From: Bacteroidota bacterium
Lineage (GTDB): Bacteria > Bacteroidota > Bacteroidia > Chitinophagales > Chitinophagaceae
Assembly: GCA_016868815.1 (NCBI GenBank)
Contig: VGFQ01000009.1
Coordinates: 21,811 to 85,810, forward strand
Direction: 5' to 3'
DNA: 64,000 nt
Shown in pieces: positions 43,314 to 51,818 of the stretch. The translations under genes were made by a program, and so were the position numbers. The notes beneath the pieces are model-generated. The model was given only the letters and a program-made list of their open reading frames with translations, had not been told where the DNA came from and did not search any database. Numbering within the stretch: the stretch's first letter is position 1; each line of letters starts with the position of its first letter.

Positions 43314-44570
43314 TCAGGACTTGGAGATTACAACCTTGCCAGCGACAAAGGCCTGCGTCGGATTCGAATAGTCGATAAAATAAATGCCGTCTTTAGCGAC
43401 GGTGAGTGCGATGCGATTCCAAGCAATGACATCATACGTGTCTGACAGCGCAATGGTCTTGAGCAGCACTAGGTTCTCTGGCTTTGCCGCATCATATATT
43501 TTCAAGCCATCTGACCCATCGCAGATGAACAGCAAAGAGCCATCCTTTGAGAGTCCTTCCGGACCTTTCAAAGAATAGGTCTTCACCAGCTTGGGACTCG
43601 TGAGCTGACTTATGTCGATCACATCCAGTTGGTTGAGGTTGCCCACGCAGCGGTTGCCACTGCGGAGGGTCACATAGGCATAGGTATCGTCTGCTACCAC
43701 CGGGTCGCAGGCACGGGCATGGGTGAACTGACCCATACGTCTGGGATTGTCCTTGTTGATGGCGTCATAAATGAACATGCCCGTCTGGGAGCCGAGGAAA
43801 AGTCGGTTTCGATAGGGGAAGATGGTTTCAATATCTCCCTGTGCGAGGCCAATGGTACTGACATAGGCAGGGTTGGAGGGGTCGGAGGTGTTGAAGACCT
43901 TCAAGTCGCTCCAACTGACAGTATAGAGCCGGTCGTCTAGCAGCCCGAAGCGAGCCATGGAACCTCCGACCCCATTCGCCACACCTGGGCTGGCGGACGA
44001 CATGGCACCCTGGGACCGCAGATCGCCAGCCATGAAGACGCGGGGATTGTTCCAAGACATTCCATCCCCTGCCTTCATACGTACGACCGTATCCACGCGC
44101 GACCATTCTGTGATCACCAGGTTGGTATCTGCCACAAAGCCATTGCTATAGCGGCGGTGGGGAAAGACACCTTCAATGAACTTTTTCACCGTCACCTGTC
44201 GTGGATCGCTGATGTCTATTGTCACGAGATCTGTATAGCAGTCAGCATATAAGAAATGGCCGCGAACCGCCATGTCCACACAACCGGGAATCTTCAGGAA
44301 TGCCAGGTTTTTTGGAGAACTAGGCTGCGAGAAGTCTATGATATGGATACCCTTATCCACCTCGTTGAGGAAGACGTAGCTGCCTTTGATGAAAAGCTTG
44401 CCGGGCATGGCAATGGCCACCGGGAGCGTACTTTTCGCTTCGGATCGCACTTCTGCCCTCGTCTTGTAGACAGGGCGAAAGAAGGTATACTGCTGCCTGA
44501 CTTCATCCTTCAGGCAGGATGAGAGAACCATTGCCGCCACGATGCTTAGGAGGAATCTGGAAATCTGCAT
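43314..44570 (-). CDS. LVIVD-repeat lipoprotein
   Basis: A 418-aa lipoprotein made of LVIVD-type propeller repeats. The start is set at ATG 44570 because MQISRFLLSIVAAMVLSSCL is a lipoprotein signal with Cys 19; the track ORF begins 30 codons upstream. Repeats include KGIHIIDFSQPSSPKNLAFL, DLVTIDISDPRQVTVKKFIE, DLKVFNTSDPSNPAYVSTIG, GMFIYDAINKDNPRRMGQFT and GLKIYDAAKPENLVLLKTIA. The protein ends with a last repeat and a short tail. Such proteins are thought to be surface or periplasmic scaffolds, with no known enzyme activity. The barrel-like gene follows after 3 bp. Confidence 0.8.
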   Translation of the reverse strand: MQISRFLLSIVAAMVLSSCLKDEVRQQYTFFRPVYKTRAEVRSEAKSTLPVAIAMPGKLFIKGSYVFLNEVDKGIHIIDFSQPSSPKNLAFLKIPGCVDMAVRGHFLYADCYTDLVTIDISDPRQVTVKKFIEGVFPHRRYSNGFVADTNLVITEWSRVDTVVRMKAGDGMSWNNPRVFMAGDLRSQGAMSSASPGVANGVGGSMARFGLLDDRLYTVSWSDLKVFNTSDPSNPAYVSTIGLAQGDIETIFPYRNRLFLGSQTGMFIYDAINKDNPRRMGQFTHARACDPVVADDTYAYVTLRSGNRCVGNLNQLDVIDISQLTSPKLVKTYSLKGPEGLSKDGSLLFICDGSDGLKIYDAAKPENLVLLKTIALSDTYDVIAWNRIALTVAKDGIYFIDYSNPTQAFVAGKVVISKS

Positions 44571-44716
44571 AGAGATACGATTGATAATGTTATCTGGACA
44601 CAAGGGTTGGCCAAACTGCTGCATTGCTAACGATAAAACTACAGATAAACCTATCCTCATTGCTTATTTTTACATGGTTTTAACTTGTCATTAAGTCGCA
44701 GGTTATTTCATCGAAT

Positions 44717-46105
44717 ATGATAGATCCCTTGCGATATAGGCCTGTTCGGCCCATCAGCCGATTAGGTTCTATCCTCGTATCTCTTATCCGATCGGCCTAT
44801 CATGCACAAAGGCTGTTGGGAAGGGAGCAGTGGTCATTTCCCTTGGAGGGTCATCACGAGGACCCACTGCGAATGACTACGCGAGAAAGCCTTTACCTGG
44901 GATATAAGTATTACTATCGGGCCATGCTTGCTGCAGAGCCAGGCAGCGGGCTCGAGGCTTATTTCGCCGCACAGTCTCTGAGGCCTTGCATTCCGGTTGG
45001 TTTTAGTGCCGACCAGTCAGCCACCCTTTCTTTCGGTGGCGACCTGATGACGTATTCCAGCATACGTCCCGACACTTGTGCCGGACTATGGGAGGAGATG
45101 GGTGACTTCTTTTTTGGCGCCGACATCGTAGCTGCTAATCTGGAAACCCCCATGGATCGAACAAAGCCTCTCTCCACAACGCCAGAAGTCATGCTAAGCG
45201 ATATGTACTTTAACGGAGATGAAACCCTCTTGTCCATCGCCAGCGGCAACGGTCAGTATAAGGGCTATGACCTGCTTTCCGTCGCCAACAACCATTCCCT
45301 GGACATGGGTATTGATGGACTGCTGCACACGTTGGACTTCCTGCAGGAAAAGGGCATCGCGACGGCAGGGGCCGCCCGCACCAAAAGCCAATGGCAAGAT
45401 GTACCCATACTCGAAAGGAATGGGATCCGCTTTGCCTTTCTCGCAGCCACTTTCTCGTTGAACAAGGAGCAGCTGCCAGCTGAGCAGCCGTGGCTCTGCA
45501 ATCATGTGCTGCTCAATGATTCCAACCCCGACCTCTCCCCCTTGGCATTACAAGCTGCCGCGGCCCGCGCCAACGGTGCCGAGATGGTCATCGCGATGCT
45601 GCACATGGGCACAGCTTATCAAGCCTATCCCGGGGCTACCATCGTTCAGAACGCGCATCGCGTATGTGATGAGGCTGGCATCGATGCGATCATCGCCGGA
45701 CACCCGCATCACGCTCAGCCCATGGAACTTTATGACTCTCCACATACCGGACGCCAACATTTCATTGCTTATTCTCTGGGTGACTTCATCGCATACGATA
45801 TCTTCAAATGGGCCCAGCTCCCCCTGTTGCTGCGACTTACCGTCTCCAAAGGGCAAACGCCCAATGGGCCCGCTGTACTACTCTCAGATATCGAGGTGCG
45901 ACCGGCCTTTATGCATGCCGATATCCGACATGGAAATGTGAAAAGCCTGCGGCTCATGGACTACTTCCGCCTTCGAAACGATCCTTCCCTATCCGGTATT
46001 GATCCCTCTGAGAAAAGACATTTTCAGGAACTGCGCGAATTCTTCGAAAGCTACGTCTGTTCAATCCGTCAACAACACGTCTTCGAGAGGCAACGAAATG
46101 GCTAA
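44717..46105 (+). CDS. CapA-like metallophosphatase-fold protein
   Basis: A 462-aa protein of the CapA / PGA_cap family, first known from poly-gamma-glutamate capsule synthesis. The calcineurin-like motifs appear as LSFGGDLMTYSS, IVAANLETPMD, LLSVANNHSLDMGIDGLLHT, MVIAMLHMGTAYQAYP and IIAGHPHHAQPME. The first 100 residues are an extension without a signal peptide or TM helix, so it is probably cytoplasmic, unlike membrane-anchored CapA. No capB or capC is adjacent. The substrate is unknown. The stop shares CTAA with the convergent LysE gene. Confidence 0.8.
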   Translation: MIDPLRYRPVRPISRLGSILVSLIRSAYHAQRLLGREQWSFPLEGHHEDPLRMTTRESLYLGYKYYYRAMLAAEPGSGLEAYFAAQSLRPCIPVGFSADQSATLSFGGDLMTYSSIRPDTCAGLWEEMGDFFFGADIVAANLETPMDRTKPLSTTPEVMLSDMYFNGDETLLSIASGNGQYKGYDLLSVANNHSLDMGIDGLLHTLDFLQEKGIATAGAARTKSQWQDVPILERNGIRFAFLAATFSLNKEQLPAEQPWLCNHVLLNDSNPDLSPLALQAAAARANGAEMVIAMLHMGTAYQAYPGATIVQNAHRVCDEAGIDAIIAGHPHHAQPMELYDSPHTGRQHFIAYSLGDFIAYDIFKWAQLPLLLRLTVSKGQTPNGPAVLLSDIEVRPAFMHADIRHGNVKSLRLMDYFRLRNDPSLSGIDPSEKRHFQELREFFESYVCSIRQQHVFERQRNG

Positions 46106-46722
46106 CGAGCCCCCGGGGCAAACAGGGGCCAGACCAGCAGCATGGCAAAAATGATAAATAAGATCGCAACGCCTACATCAAGGCGGCGTAAGAAGACAGG
46201 AGTGATATAGGCTTTTAGAAAAGTCGCAAAATAGGAAATGCACAGCTCTGTTAGGAAAATACCCGATAAGGCGCCGCCATAGTATAGCCAGATGCGAGTG
46301 CCGCTATAGTGGAATACATTGGTCAGCATCAGAGAGATGGCCAGCCAATTCAAGTAATTGGCCGGGTTGAGGATGTTCAAGGCGAACCCTTTGGAGGCCA
46401 GCAGGAATGGGTTGCTCCCTAAACCTTGGTTACCCGCCGGAACAGTTCTCAGCCACATGCCAGCGATGCCAAGGCCTAGCAGTAGCCCTGCTCCGCCGAT
46501 GCGCACGGCCTTTTCCATCATCCCGCCCTGCGGCAGCAGGTCGGCATTGTATCTGCTCGCAATGATAAGCAGTACATCCGACAGGATCACACCCGTCGCA
46601 ATTGCAAGCCCACTCCAAAAGCCTTTTTCAATGCTGTTCTGTACCAGGCAGAAAAAGACTGTGCCCAGCATGATGCTTAGGGCAAAGCCCGTCCCCAGTC
46701 CATTCAGGAATACTGTCATCAT
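46102..46722 (-). CDS. LysE/RhtB-family amino-acid exporter
   Basis: A 206-aa inner membrane protein with about six hydrophobic segments. GLGTGFALSIMLGTVFFCLV and the loop GFWSGLAIATGVILSDVLLI match the LysE/RhtB pattern (family proteins have PGP-like first loops, here altered to MLGT). KGFALNILNPANYLNWLAIS is the second signature region, with NPxxxxxW. The exported compound cannot be predicted. It is convergent with the CapA-like gene. Confidence 0.8.
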   Translation of the reverse strand: MMTVFLNGLGTGFALSIMLGTVFFCLVQNSIEKGFWSGLAIATGVILSDVLLIIASRYNADLLPQGGMMEKAVRIGGAGLLLGLGIAGMWLRTVPAGNQGLGSNPFLLASKGFALNILNPANYLNWLAISLMLTNVFHYSGTRIWLYYGGALSGIFLTELCISYFATFLKAYITPVFLRRLDVGVAILFIIFAMLLVWPLFAPGAR

Positions 46723-46875
46723 GACACGCGTTGTGGCAAATATCTGCTAATTGTCATTTTCTCCTTCATAACAACTCGCCATTTTACCCTTTACTTTACA
46801 AGCAGTATCGTACTCGTCCTTAGCACTTCCGTCCATCCTTTGCATGGCTTGGCCGCACACTTGCTGCTGTTTCCG

Positions 46876-46883
46876 TAGATTTG
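46876..46883 (+). promoter_or_regulatory. TAnnTTTG -7 box (TAGATTTG) upstream of PhyH-like gene
   Basis: Exact -7 consensus, 31 nt before ATG 46915. TTG triplets lie about 20 nt upstream, in reasonable range of a -33 element. Confidence 0.5.
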
Positions 46884-46914
46884 AAAGAGGCAATATTTGT
46901 TACATTCAAACGGA

Positions 46915-47889
46915 ATGAATACGCAGCATCCCACTATGGCGCCCACGATGGCCCCCAGTCAAGCCCACAAAGACATACCGGGAAACCCTTCCACAGCCAA
47001 GAGCAGTTTGCAGCAGCTGAACGACCGGTCGAATGGAAGACCATTGCGAGTGCTGTCTGAAGGCGACTGGCAGAGATGGAAACAGGATGGATACATCGTG
47101 GTGAAACAGGCCGTCCCCAGAGAGCAGGCACTGGCGACAGCCGACTTCATCTGGGGGTTTGAAGAAAAGGATCCACAGGACTCCTCCACCTGGTACACTG
47201 CACCGCGCGCTGAGATGCAGATGAAAGAGCTCGTCAATACAGGCATGGTAGAGTGCTACAACCACCAACATCTTTGGAACAACCGTCAGATGCCCCGCGT
47301 CTACGATGCTTTCGTAGACATCTGGGGCAGCGAGCAGCTCTGGGTGACGATCGACCGTGCTAACCTCAACTTCCCCATCCGACCCGGTCATGCGTATCAG
47401 GCTTTCATCCATTGGGACTACGACCCGGATACCAAGCCCGTCAACGTCCAGGGCGTGCTCGCCCTGGCCGACCAGACCGATGAGCGCATGGGAGGCTTCC
47501 AGTGCATCCCAGAGCTCTATCGTGACTTTGAGCAATGGAAGCTCAGTCAGCCGGCCGACCGGAACCGCTTCATGCCTGACACCACCGGCTTCACCCCCGT
47601 CAAGGTGCCCCTGGAGGCGGGTGACCTCCTCATCTTCAACAGTCTGCTGGCCCATGGCATCCGAGCCAACCACGGCGACAAGGTCCGAATCGCCCAGTAC
47701 ATCTCCATGATGCCCGCACAGGTGGACAACGAGCCTCTCCGCCAATGGCGCATCGCCTCGTGGCGCGACCGCATCGCACCCGAAGGGTACGCCTTCCCTG
47801 GCGACCCGCGACGATGGGAGCAGACCCGCTACGGCACTGCAGAACTCAGCCCGCTAGGGCGTAAGCTGCTGGGGCTGGATGCCTGGTGA
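46915..47889 (+). CDS. Phytanoyl-CoA-dioxygenase-like Fe(II)/2-oxoglutarate oxygenase
   Basis: A 324-aa PhyH-family oxygenase. The iron ligands are visible as AFIHWDYDP (His 166, Asp 168) and LLAHGIRANHGDKVR (His 247, with the Arg that binds 2-oxoglutarate). SEGDWQRWKQDGYIVVKQAV is the standard N-terminal block, and GGFQCIPELYRDFEQW precedes the second His. An unusual Met/Ala/Pro-rich N-terminal tail (MAPTMAPSQ) comes first. The start is ATG 46915, not the TTG six codons upstream. The substrate is unknown. The AdiC-like permease follows on the same strand; GC content rises from here to about 50.9 kb. Confidence 0.8.
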   Translation: MNTQHPTMAPTMAPSQAHKDIPGNPSTAKSSLQQLNDRSNGRPLRVLSEGDWQRWKQDGYIVVKQAVPREQALATADFIWGFEEKDPQDSSTWYTAPRAEMQMKELVNTGMVECYNHQHLWNNRQMPRVYDAFVDIWGSEQLWVTIDRANLNFPIRPGHAYQAFIHWDYDPDTKPVNVQGVLALADQTDERMGGFQCIPELYRDFEQWKLSQPADRNRFMPDTTGFTPVKVPLEAGDLLIFNSLLAHGIRANHGDKVRIAQYISMMPAQVDNEPLRQWRIASWRDRIAPEGYAFPGDPRRWEQTRYGTAELSPLGRKLLGLDAW

Positions 47890-47944
47890 GGGCCCCTGGC
47901 TTAGACGCCTGTATGCATACCTTTCCTTTCATACTGCCCCGACC

Positions 47945-49315
47945 ATGAAACTGTCAGGGGAGCCCTCCGTCCGTCCCTCCGACAGGTCAGCCGCCATGCC
48001 CAAGCTCGGCTTCTGGTCCGCTACTGCCCTGGTCGTCGGCAACATCATCGGCGGCGGGGTGTTTCTGCTGCCCGCATCCCTCGCCCCGATCGGCTATAAC
48101 GCCATCCTTTCCTGGGCGGTCACCCTCACGGGCGCCCTCTGCCTGGCCTATGTCTTTGGCGTCCTTGGCCGGCGGCTTCCGGATGCAGGGGGCGCCCACG
48201 GCTTTATGCGGCTCGCCCTGGGCGACGGCGCCGCCTTCATCGGATCCTGGGGGTATTGGCTGTCCGTATGGACCGCCAACGCCGCCATCGCCACCAGTGG
48301 CGCCTCGTACCTCACCGAGCTGATGCCGGGCATACGCGCCCTCGGCTGGGCGCCGCCAGCCGCCGCCATTGGCCTGCTGTGGGGGCTGACCCTTGTCAAC
48401 CTCCAGGGCATCCGGGCCGTCGCGGCAGTGCAGGTCGTCACCACTCTGGTGAAGGTGATACCCATCGTGGCGATCCCTCTGGTGCTGCTCCAGCGGCTCT
48501 GGGCTTCGGGCACGCAAACGTTCACGCCCTTCGACCCTGCGGCCATCACGGCGGGCCAGGTCTCCTCGGGCGTCATCCTGACGCTCTATGCGATGCTGGG
48601 GCTGGAGTCGGCCGCGGTGCCGGCTGAGCGCATTCGCCACCCGGAACGCAACATACCGCGTTCGACCCTACTGGGCACCGGCTTCACGGGCATCCTGACG
48701 ATGACGGCTTGCTGTGCTGTGATCGCCCTGCTGCCGGCAGCGGAGGTAGGCGCCTCGCAGGCCCCGCTGTCGCTCTTGCTGTCGAGCTACTGGGGCGGCT
48801 GGGCAGGCATACTCGTCGCCTTCTGCGCCACCGTATCGGCCTACGGCGCCCTCAATGGCTGGGTGCTACTTTCGGGCGAAGTGCCGGCTGCGATGGCCAG
48901 CCGAGTCGAGCTGCCCGCCTGGCTCGTGCGGCGAGATGGCCGGGGCGTGGCCCGCGTTGCTGTACTGCTGGGCACGTCCCTCTCGTCCGTCCTCGTCGCC
49001 TTCAGCTACTCAGGCAGCCTCTCGGGCGTATTCACCTTCGCCGTGACCGTCTCCACCGCTACCTGCCTTGCTCTCTACCTCTTCTGCAGCATCGGCGCCC
49101 TGGTCCTCATGCGGCGAGGAACAATACCCGCCTCCCGCCGGCTGGCAGCCGCCTCGGCATGCGCCGTACTCTTCTCGCTCGTGGCCTTCTTCGGCGCGGG
49201 GGGGATGGCCGTGGCATGGGGACTTGCCCTACTCGCAGCCGGATGGCCGGCATACCGCCATGCGTCGCGACGTGCTCGCCGTCGATGGGAAGGGGCCGGG
49301 GAGCGACATGCCTGA
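47945..49315 (+). CDS. AdiC/PotE-like amino-acid permease (APC superfamily)
   Basis: A 456-aa transporter with about 12 hydrophobic segments. GNIIGGGVFLLPASLAPIGY in TM1 closely follows the AdiC pattern (GNIMGSGVFLLPANLA, from memory). WTANAAIATSGASYL in TM3 and YAMLGLESAAVPAERIRHPE in TM6 are also AdiC-like positions. This group includes arginine/agmatine antiporters and polyamine or amino-acid exchangers; the substrate here is not proven. The track start at 47879 overlaps the previous gene, so ATG 47945, 20 or so nt after a TACCTTTC box, is preferred. The DNA is noticeably GC-richer than in most of the window. Confidence 0.82.
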   Translation: MKLSGEPSVRPSDRSAAMPKLGFWSATALVVGNIIGGGVFLLPASLAPIGYNAILSWAVTLTGALCLAYVFGVLGRRLPDAGGAHGFMRLALGDGAAFIGSWGYWLSVWTANAAIATSGASYLTELMPGIRALGWAPPAAAIGLLWGLTLVNLQGIRAVAAVQVVTTLVKVIPIVAIPLVLLQRLWASGTQTFTPFDPAAITAGQVSSGVILTLYAMLGLESAAVPAERIRHPERNIPRSTLLGTGFTGILTMTACCAVIALLPAAEVGASQAPLSLLLSSYWGGWAGILVAFCATVSAYGALNGWVLLSGEVPAAMASRVELPAWLVRRDGRGVARVAVLLGTSLSSVLVAFSYSGSLSGVFTFAVTVSTATCLALYLFCSIGALVLMRRGTIPASRRLAAASACAVLFSLVAFFGAGGMAVAWGLALLAAGWPAYRHASRRARRRWEGAGERHA

Positions 49316-49410
49316 CCACACCGTCTTATTCCGCTGTTCTGCACAAACGGGGGCGGGTGCATGGGGAAGGCCCTGCCGCTGCCGATCACCTTAGACAGCC
49401 AATGCCATAG

Positions 49411-50850
49411 TCATTGCCGGGCGACCTGCAAGCGGTAGCGTTCCCGCGCGCTGACGAACACCTCGACGACATAGACGCCGCAGGCAGTGGGCATGGGGAT
49501 GGGCTGTCCTGACCGAACCGAGGGTCGGTAGATGTGCAGCCTGCCGTTGAGGTCCCAGACACGTACCTGGACGGGGCGCTGCCGAGCGCCGTCGAGGCGC
49601 CATTCCAGCCGTAGGGGCGCCTCGGCGGGGGCGGGGTTTGGGTAGATGCGGACGAACTGTCCATTCGCCAGGTTCAGCACTGCCGTGGGTGTGCTGGGTT
49701 TGACGCTGAATTGCACGGTGTCGGTCATACCGTTGAAGAGGGTGCGGAAGGTCCAGGTGCCCACGGGGGCGTTGGACGGCAGGATGTACCACCAGTACCA
49801 ATAGCTAGCATTGTAGGTGGAAGGGGCGTTGTGCGACCAGCTGCGGAAGATGGAGGCGTCGGGCTGGAGGACGCTGTACTGGGTGGTGGCGCCCTGTTGC
49901 TGGTCGTGGTAGTAGGTGGCGAAATAGACGGTGTCGCCCTGTTGGAACTCGCGCCTGTCATTGGGCTTCTCAAGTTCAGGGCAGGTGCCGAACACGGGTG
50001 GTGCGTGATGGGTCACCAGCCGGTTGACCATCGGCTCGCGATAGGGTTTCTGCGTAACCCACCAGGTGGTGTTGCCGTTGAGGCGGTTGCAGGGACCTGC
50101 GTAGGGGTCGATCCGGTTGGCTAGGGTGAAGGTGCTGTTGCGGTACACTTCGAAATGCAGGTGCGGGCCGGTGGAGCTGCCTGAGCTGCCGACGATGCCG
50201 AGGTATTCAGCCTTGGCCACGGCGTCGCCTACGTTCTTTGCAGTGAGGCTGTTCTTCTTCATGTGGCCGTACCAGGCGACGGAGCCGTCGGTATGCCGGA
50301 TGAAGACGGCGTTCCACTGGCAGGCGGTGCACATGGCGCAGCTGTTGTCGGCATTCCCGTCCGACTTGCCGATGACGGTGCCGGCCTGGGCGGCGATCAC
50401 CTGTACCGTATTGTTGGCCTGCATGAGCCGGCTGAAGGGCCAGGTGAAGATATCCGTCCCCGGGTGGTTGTAGCCGCTGGCGAGGTCGTAGCTGCGGTTG
50501 CCGCAGTTGTAGTCGAGCAGTTTGTTGGGGAAGGCCGTGTCCTGGTCCACATAGTTGCTGATGCCGTAGTACGAGCGGTAGCTGACGCCAGGCGCCAGCC
50601 GCAGCGGCCAGTCAAACAACACGGCGTTCGCTTCCGACATCTCGGGGGCCTGGGGTGCGGGCAGCTGCCCGCGCACCTCCAGTGCATGGAGGTTGGCCTG
50701 CAGCATCGCCACGACGGATGAACGCAGCTCGGGTGTCACACAGGGCGCCGTGGGCAGCTGGTATGCACCGCCGCCGTTGGGTGGCGGCGACTGGGCCGCG
50801 GCACCCAGACAGATCAGTAGCGACGTGAGCGTCAGTGAGGTTGTTTTCAT
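49411..50850 (-). CDS. Secreted M23 metallopeptidase with T9SS-type C-terminal tail
   Basis: A 479-aa secreted peptidase. The start is set at 50850, where MKTTSLTLTSLLICLGAAAQ gives a signal peptide; the track start adds 24 codons. The M23 (LytM) zinc site is complete: YNHPGTDIF (His 129, Asp 133), WYGHM (His 196) and GPHLHFEVY (His 230, 232). Such enzymes usually cut peptidoglycan cross-bridges or proteins. A middle Ig-like region follows (APVGTWTFRTLFNGMTDTVQ). The last 80 residues (FVRIYPNPAPAEAPLRLEW then VRVWDLNGR and YVVEVFVSARERYRLQVAR) fit a type A T9SS sorting domain. It stands alone between the permease and tRNA-Leu. Confidence 0.85.
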   Translation of the reverse strand: MKTTSLTLTSLLICLGAAAQSPPPNGGGAYQLPTAPCVTPELRSSVVAMLQANLHALEVRGQLPAPQAPEMSEANAVLFDWPLRLAPGVSYRSYYGISNYVDQDTAFPNKLLDYNCGNRSYDLASGYNHPGTDIFTWPFSRLMQANNTVQVIAAQAGTVIGKSDGNADNSCAMCTACQWNAVFIRHTDGSVAWYGHMKKNSLTAKNVGDAVAKAEYLGIVGSSGSSTGPHLHFEVYRNSTFTLANRIDPYAGPCNRLNGNTTWWVTQKPYREPMVNRLVTHHAPPVFGTCPELEKPNDRREFQQGDTVYFATYYHDQQQGATTQYSVLQPDASIFRSWSHNAPSTYNASYWYWWYILPSNAPVGTWTFRTLFNGMTDTVQFSVKPSTPTAVLNLANGQFVRIYPNPAPAEAPLRLEWRLDGARQRPVQVRVWDLNGRLHIYRPSVRSGQPIPMPTACGVYVVEVFVSARERYRLQVARQ

Positions 50851-50986
50851 CTCTTCTGTGTTCAGTGCCTTGAAGATGGTGTTCCCGGTCGGCAGAGGAT
50901 CTGCACGACTCGAAACTGTCAAGGAATGATGATTGACGGATGGTAGAGATAAAAATTAATGACCTCAGCGGCTTGATGAAATCTCG

Positions 50987-51070
50987 TGCCCAGAACAGGA
51001 ATCGAACCTGCACACCCTTGCGGATATCAGATTTTGAGTCTGACGCGTCTACCAATTCCGCCATCTGGGC
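50987..51070 (-). tRNA. tRNA-Leu (anticodon CAA)
   Basis: An 84-nt class II tRNA on the minus strand. The acceptor stem GCCCAGA pairs with TCTGGGC. The D arm carries the class II Leu pattern TGGCGGAATTGGTAGACGCG. The anticodon loop is CTCAAAA with anticodon CAA, reading UUG. A long variable arm and T arm GGTTCGATTCC follow. No CCA is encoded (the next bases are CGA), so Cca is needed. The long minus-strand ORF that crosses it is spurious. Confidence 0.95.
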
Positions 51071-51818
51071 AAGGATGAGCAAATTACGGGTTTCAGGGTT
51101 CACGGGCAAACCCGCTCTTCGAAGACTTCTCCATCGGCCGGGAGGTAGCGAGTGCCATCTGACCGCTGTTGCCTTCGGCGTCGTAAAAGTGGTACACGCC
51201 CCCGCCATTTGACGACGAACGAGTTTCGGCCATAAGTACTGTCCTAGGACGTAGTGGGCTCGATGAGATTCGTTCTTTTTCTGTCCGTCATTTGCACAAG
51301 GTTGTAGGAATTGGTGAAGCGCTCGAAGGCGCCTTGGCTTCCCTTCCAAAAATGTCCCTAAGTAGAACATCTCATACAGCTTGCCCATACGCAGCCTGCG
51401 CGTCGGAGCAGTTGCTGCCTTTCTCGTAGCATCAGACCAAAGGTGTAGGCCCTCACCCTCCGCCATCCAGGTCTCATCACTCTTTTCTTTATAGACGTTG
51501 TTGCTCGTGCGCAAGCCACCTCTCCATCGGTAGATAGAGTGACTGTCCGTCGACGCAGAGCTATCTGGATGGCGGTAGACGAGGACCTGCCTGCATGGTA
51601 TTGCCACTTGATGGTACATCTGCTCTTGGATGTCCCCTGGAACCTATACCGGAGGTACCATGTGACAAAGGACCAATGCAAAAAGCACACAAAGCCAATT
51701 GAAAGAGCGGAGTATCATACCAAGAAATTGACCAATCCTTACAGAATGTGTACTGCCAGCCATTATCAATGGATAGCTTGAGGTCCATGCGCTATCTTCG
51801 ACTAGCCAACCATACGCT
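51071..51818. other. 748-bp stretch without an intact gene; possible decayed coding DNA
   Basis: No intact gene is recognised. On the minus strand, protein-like pieces appear in different frames: GAFERFTNSYNLVQMTDRK, then after an in-frame stop DSTYGRNSFVVK, then one frame away NGGGVYHFYDAEGNSGQM and a stop near 51091. A 7-bp inverted repeat (CGGGTTT/AAACCCG) lies at 51087-51114. These pieces suggest a degraded gene of unknown family. The promoter of the next plus-strand gene must lie at the right end. Confidence 0.35.

Noticed and set aside
47987-48640. 217-aa minus-strand ORF and other long antisense frames under the permease
   Set aside because: High GC removes stop codons on the opposite strand. 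The plus-strand permease is well supported by TM pattern and AdiC-like motifs.
50612-51619. 335-aa minus-strand ORF
   Set aside because: It runs through the tRNA-Leu gene and overlaps the signal-peptide end of the M23 peptidase. The predicted protein has no family features in those parts. Chance ORF.
51630-51660. RHS-like motif (RYRFQG) on the minus strand
   Set aside because: Only six residues match the RHS core pattern and the expected following residues are absent in all frames.
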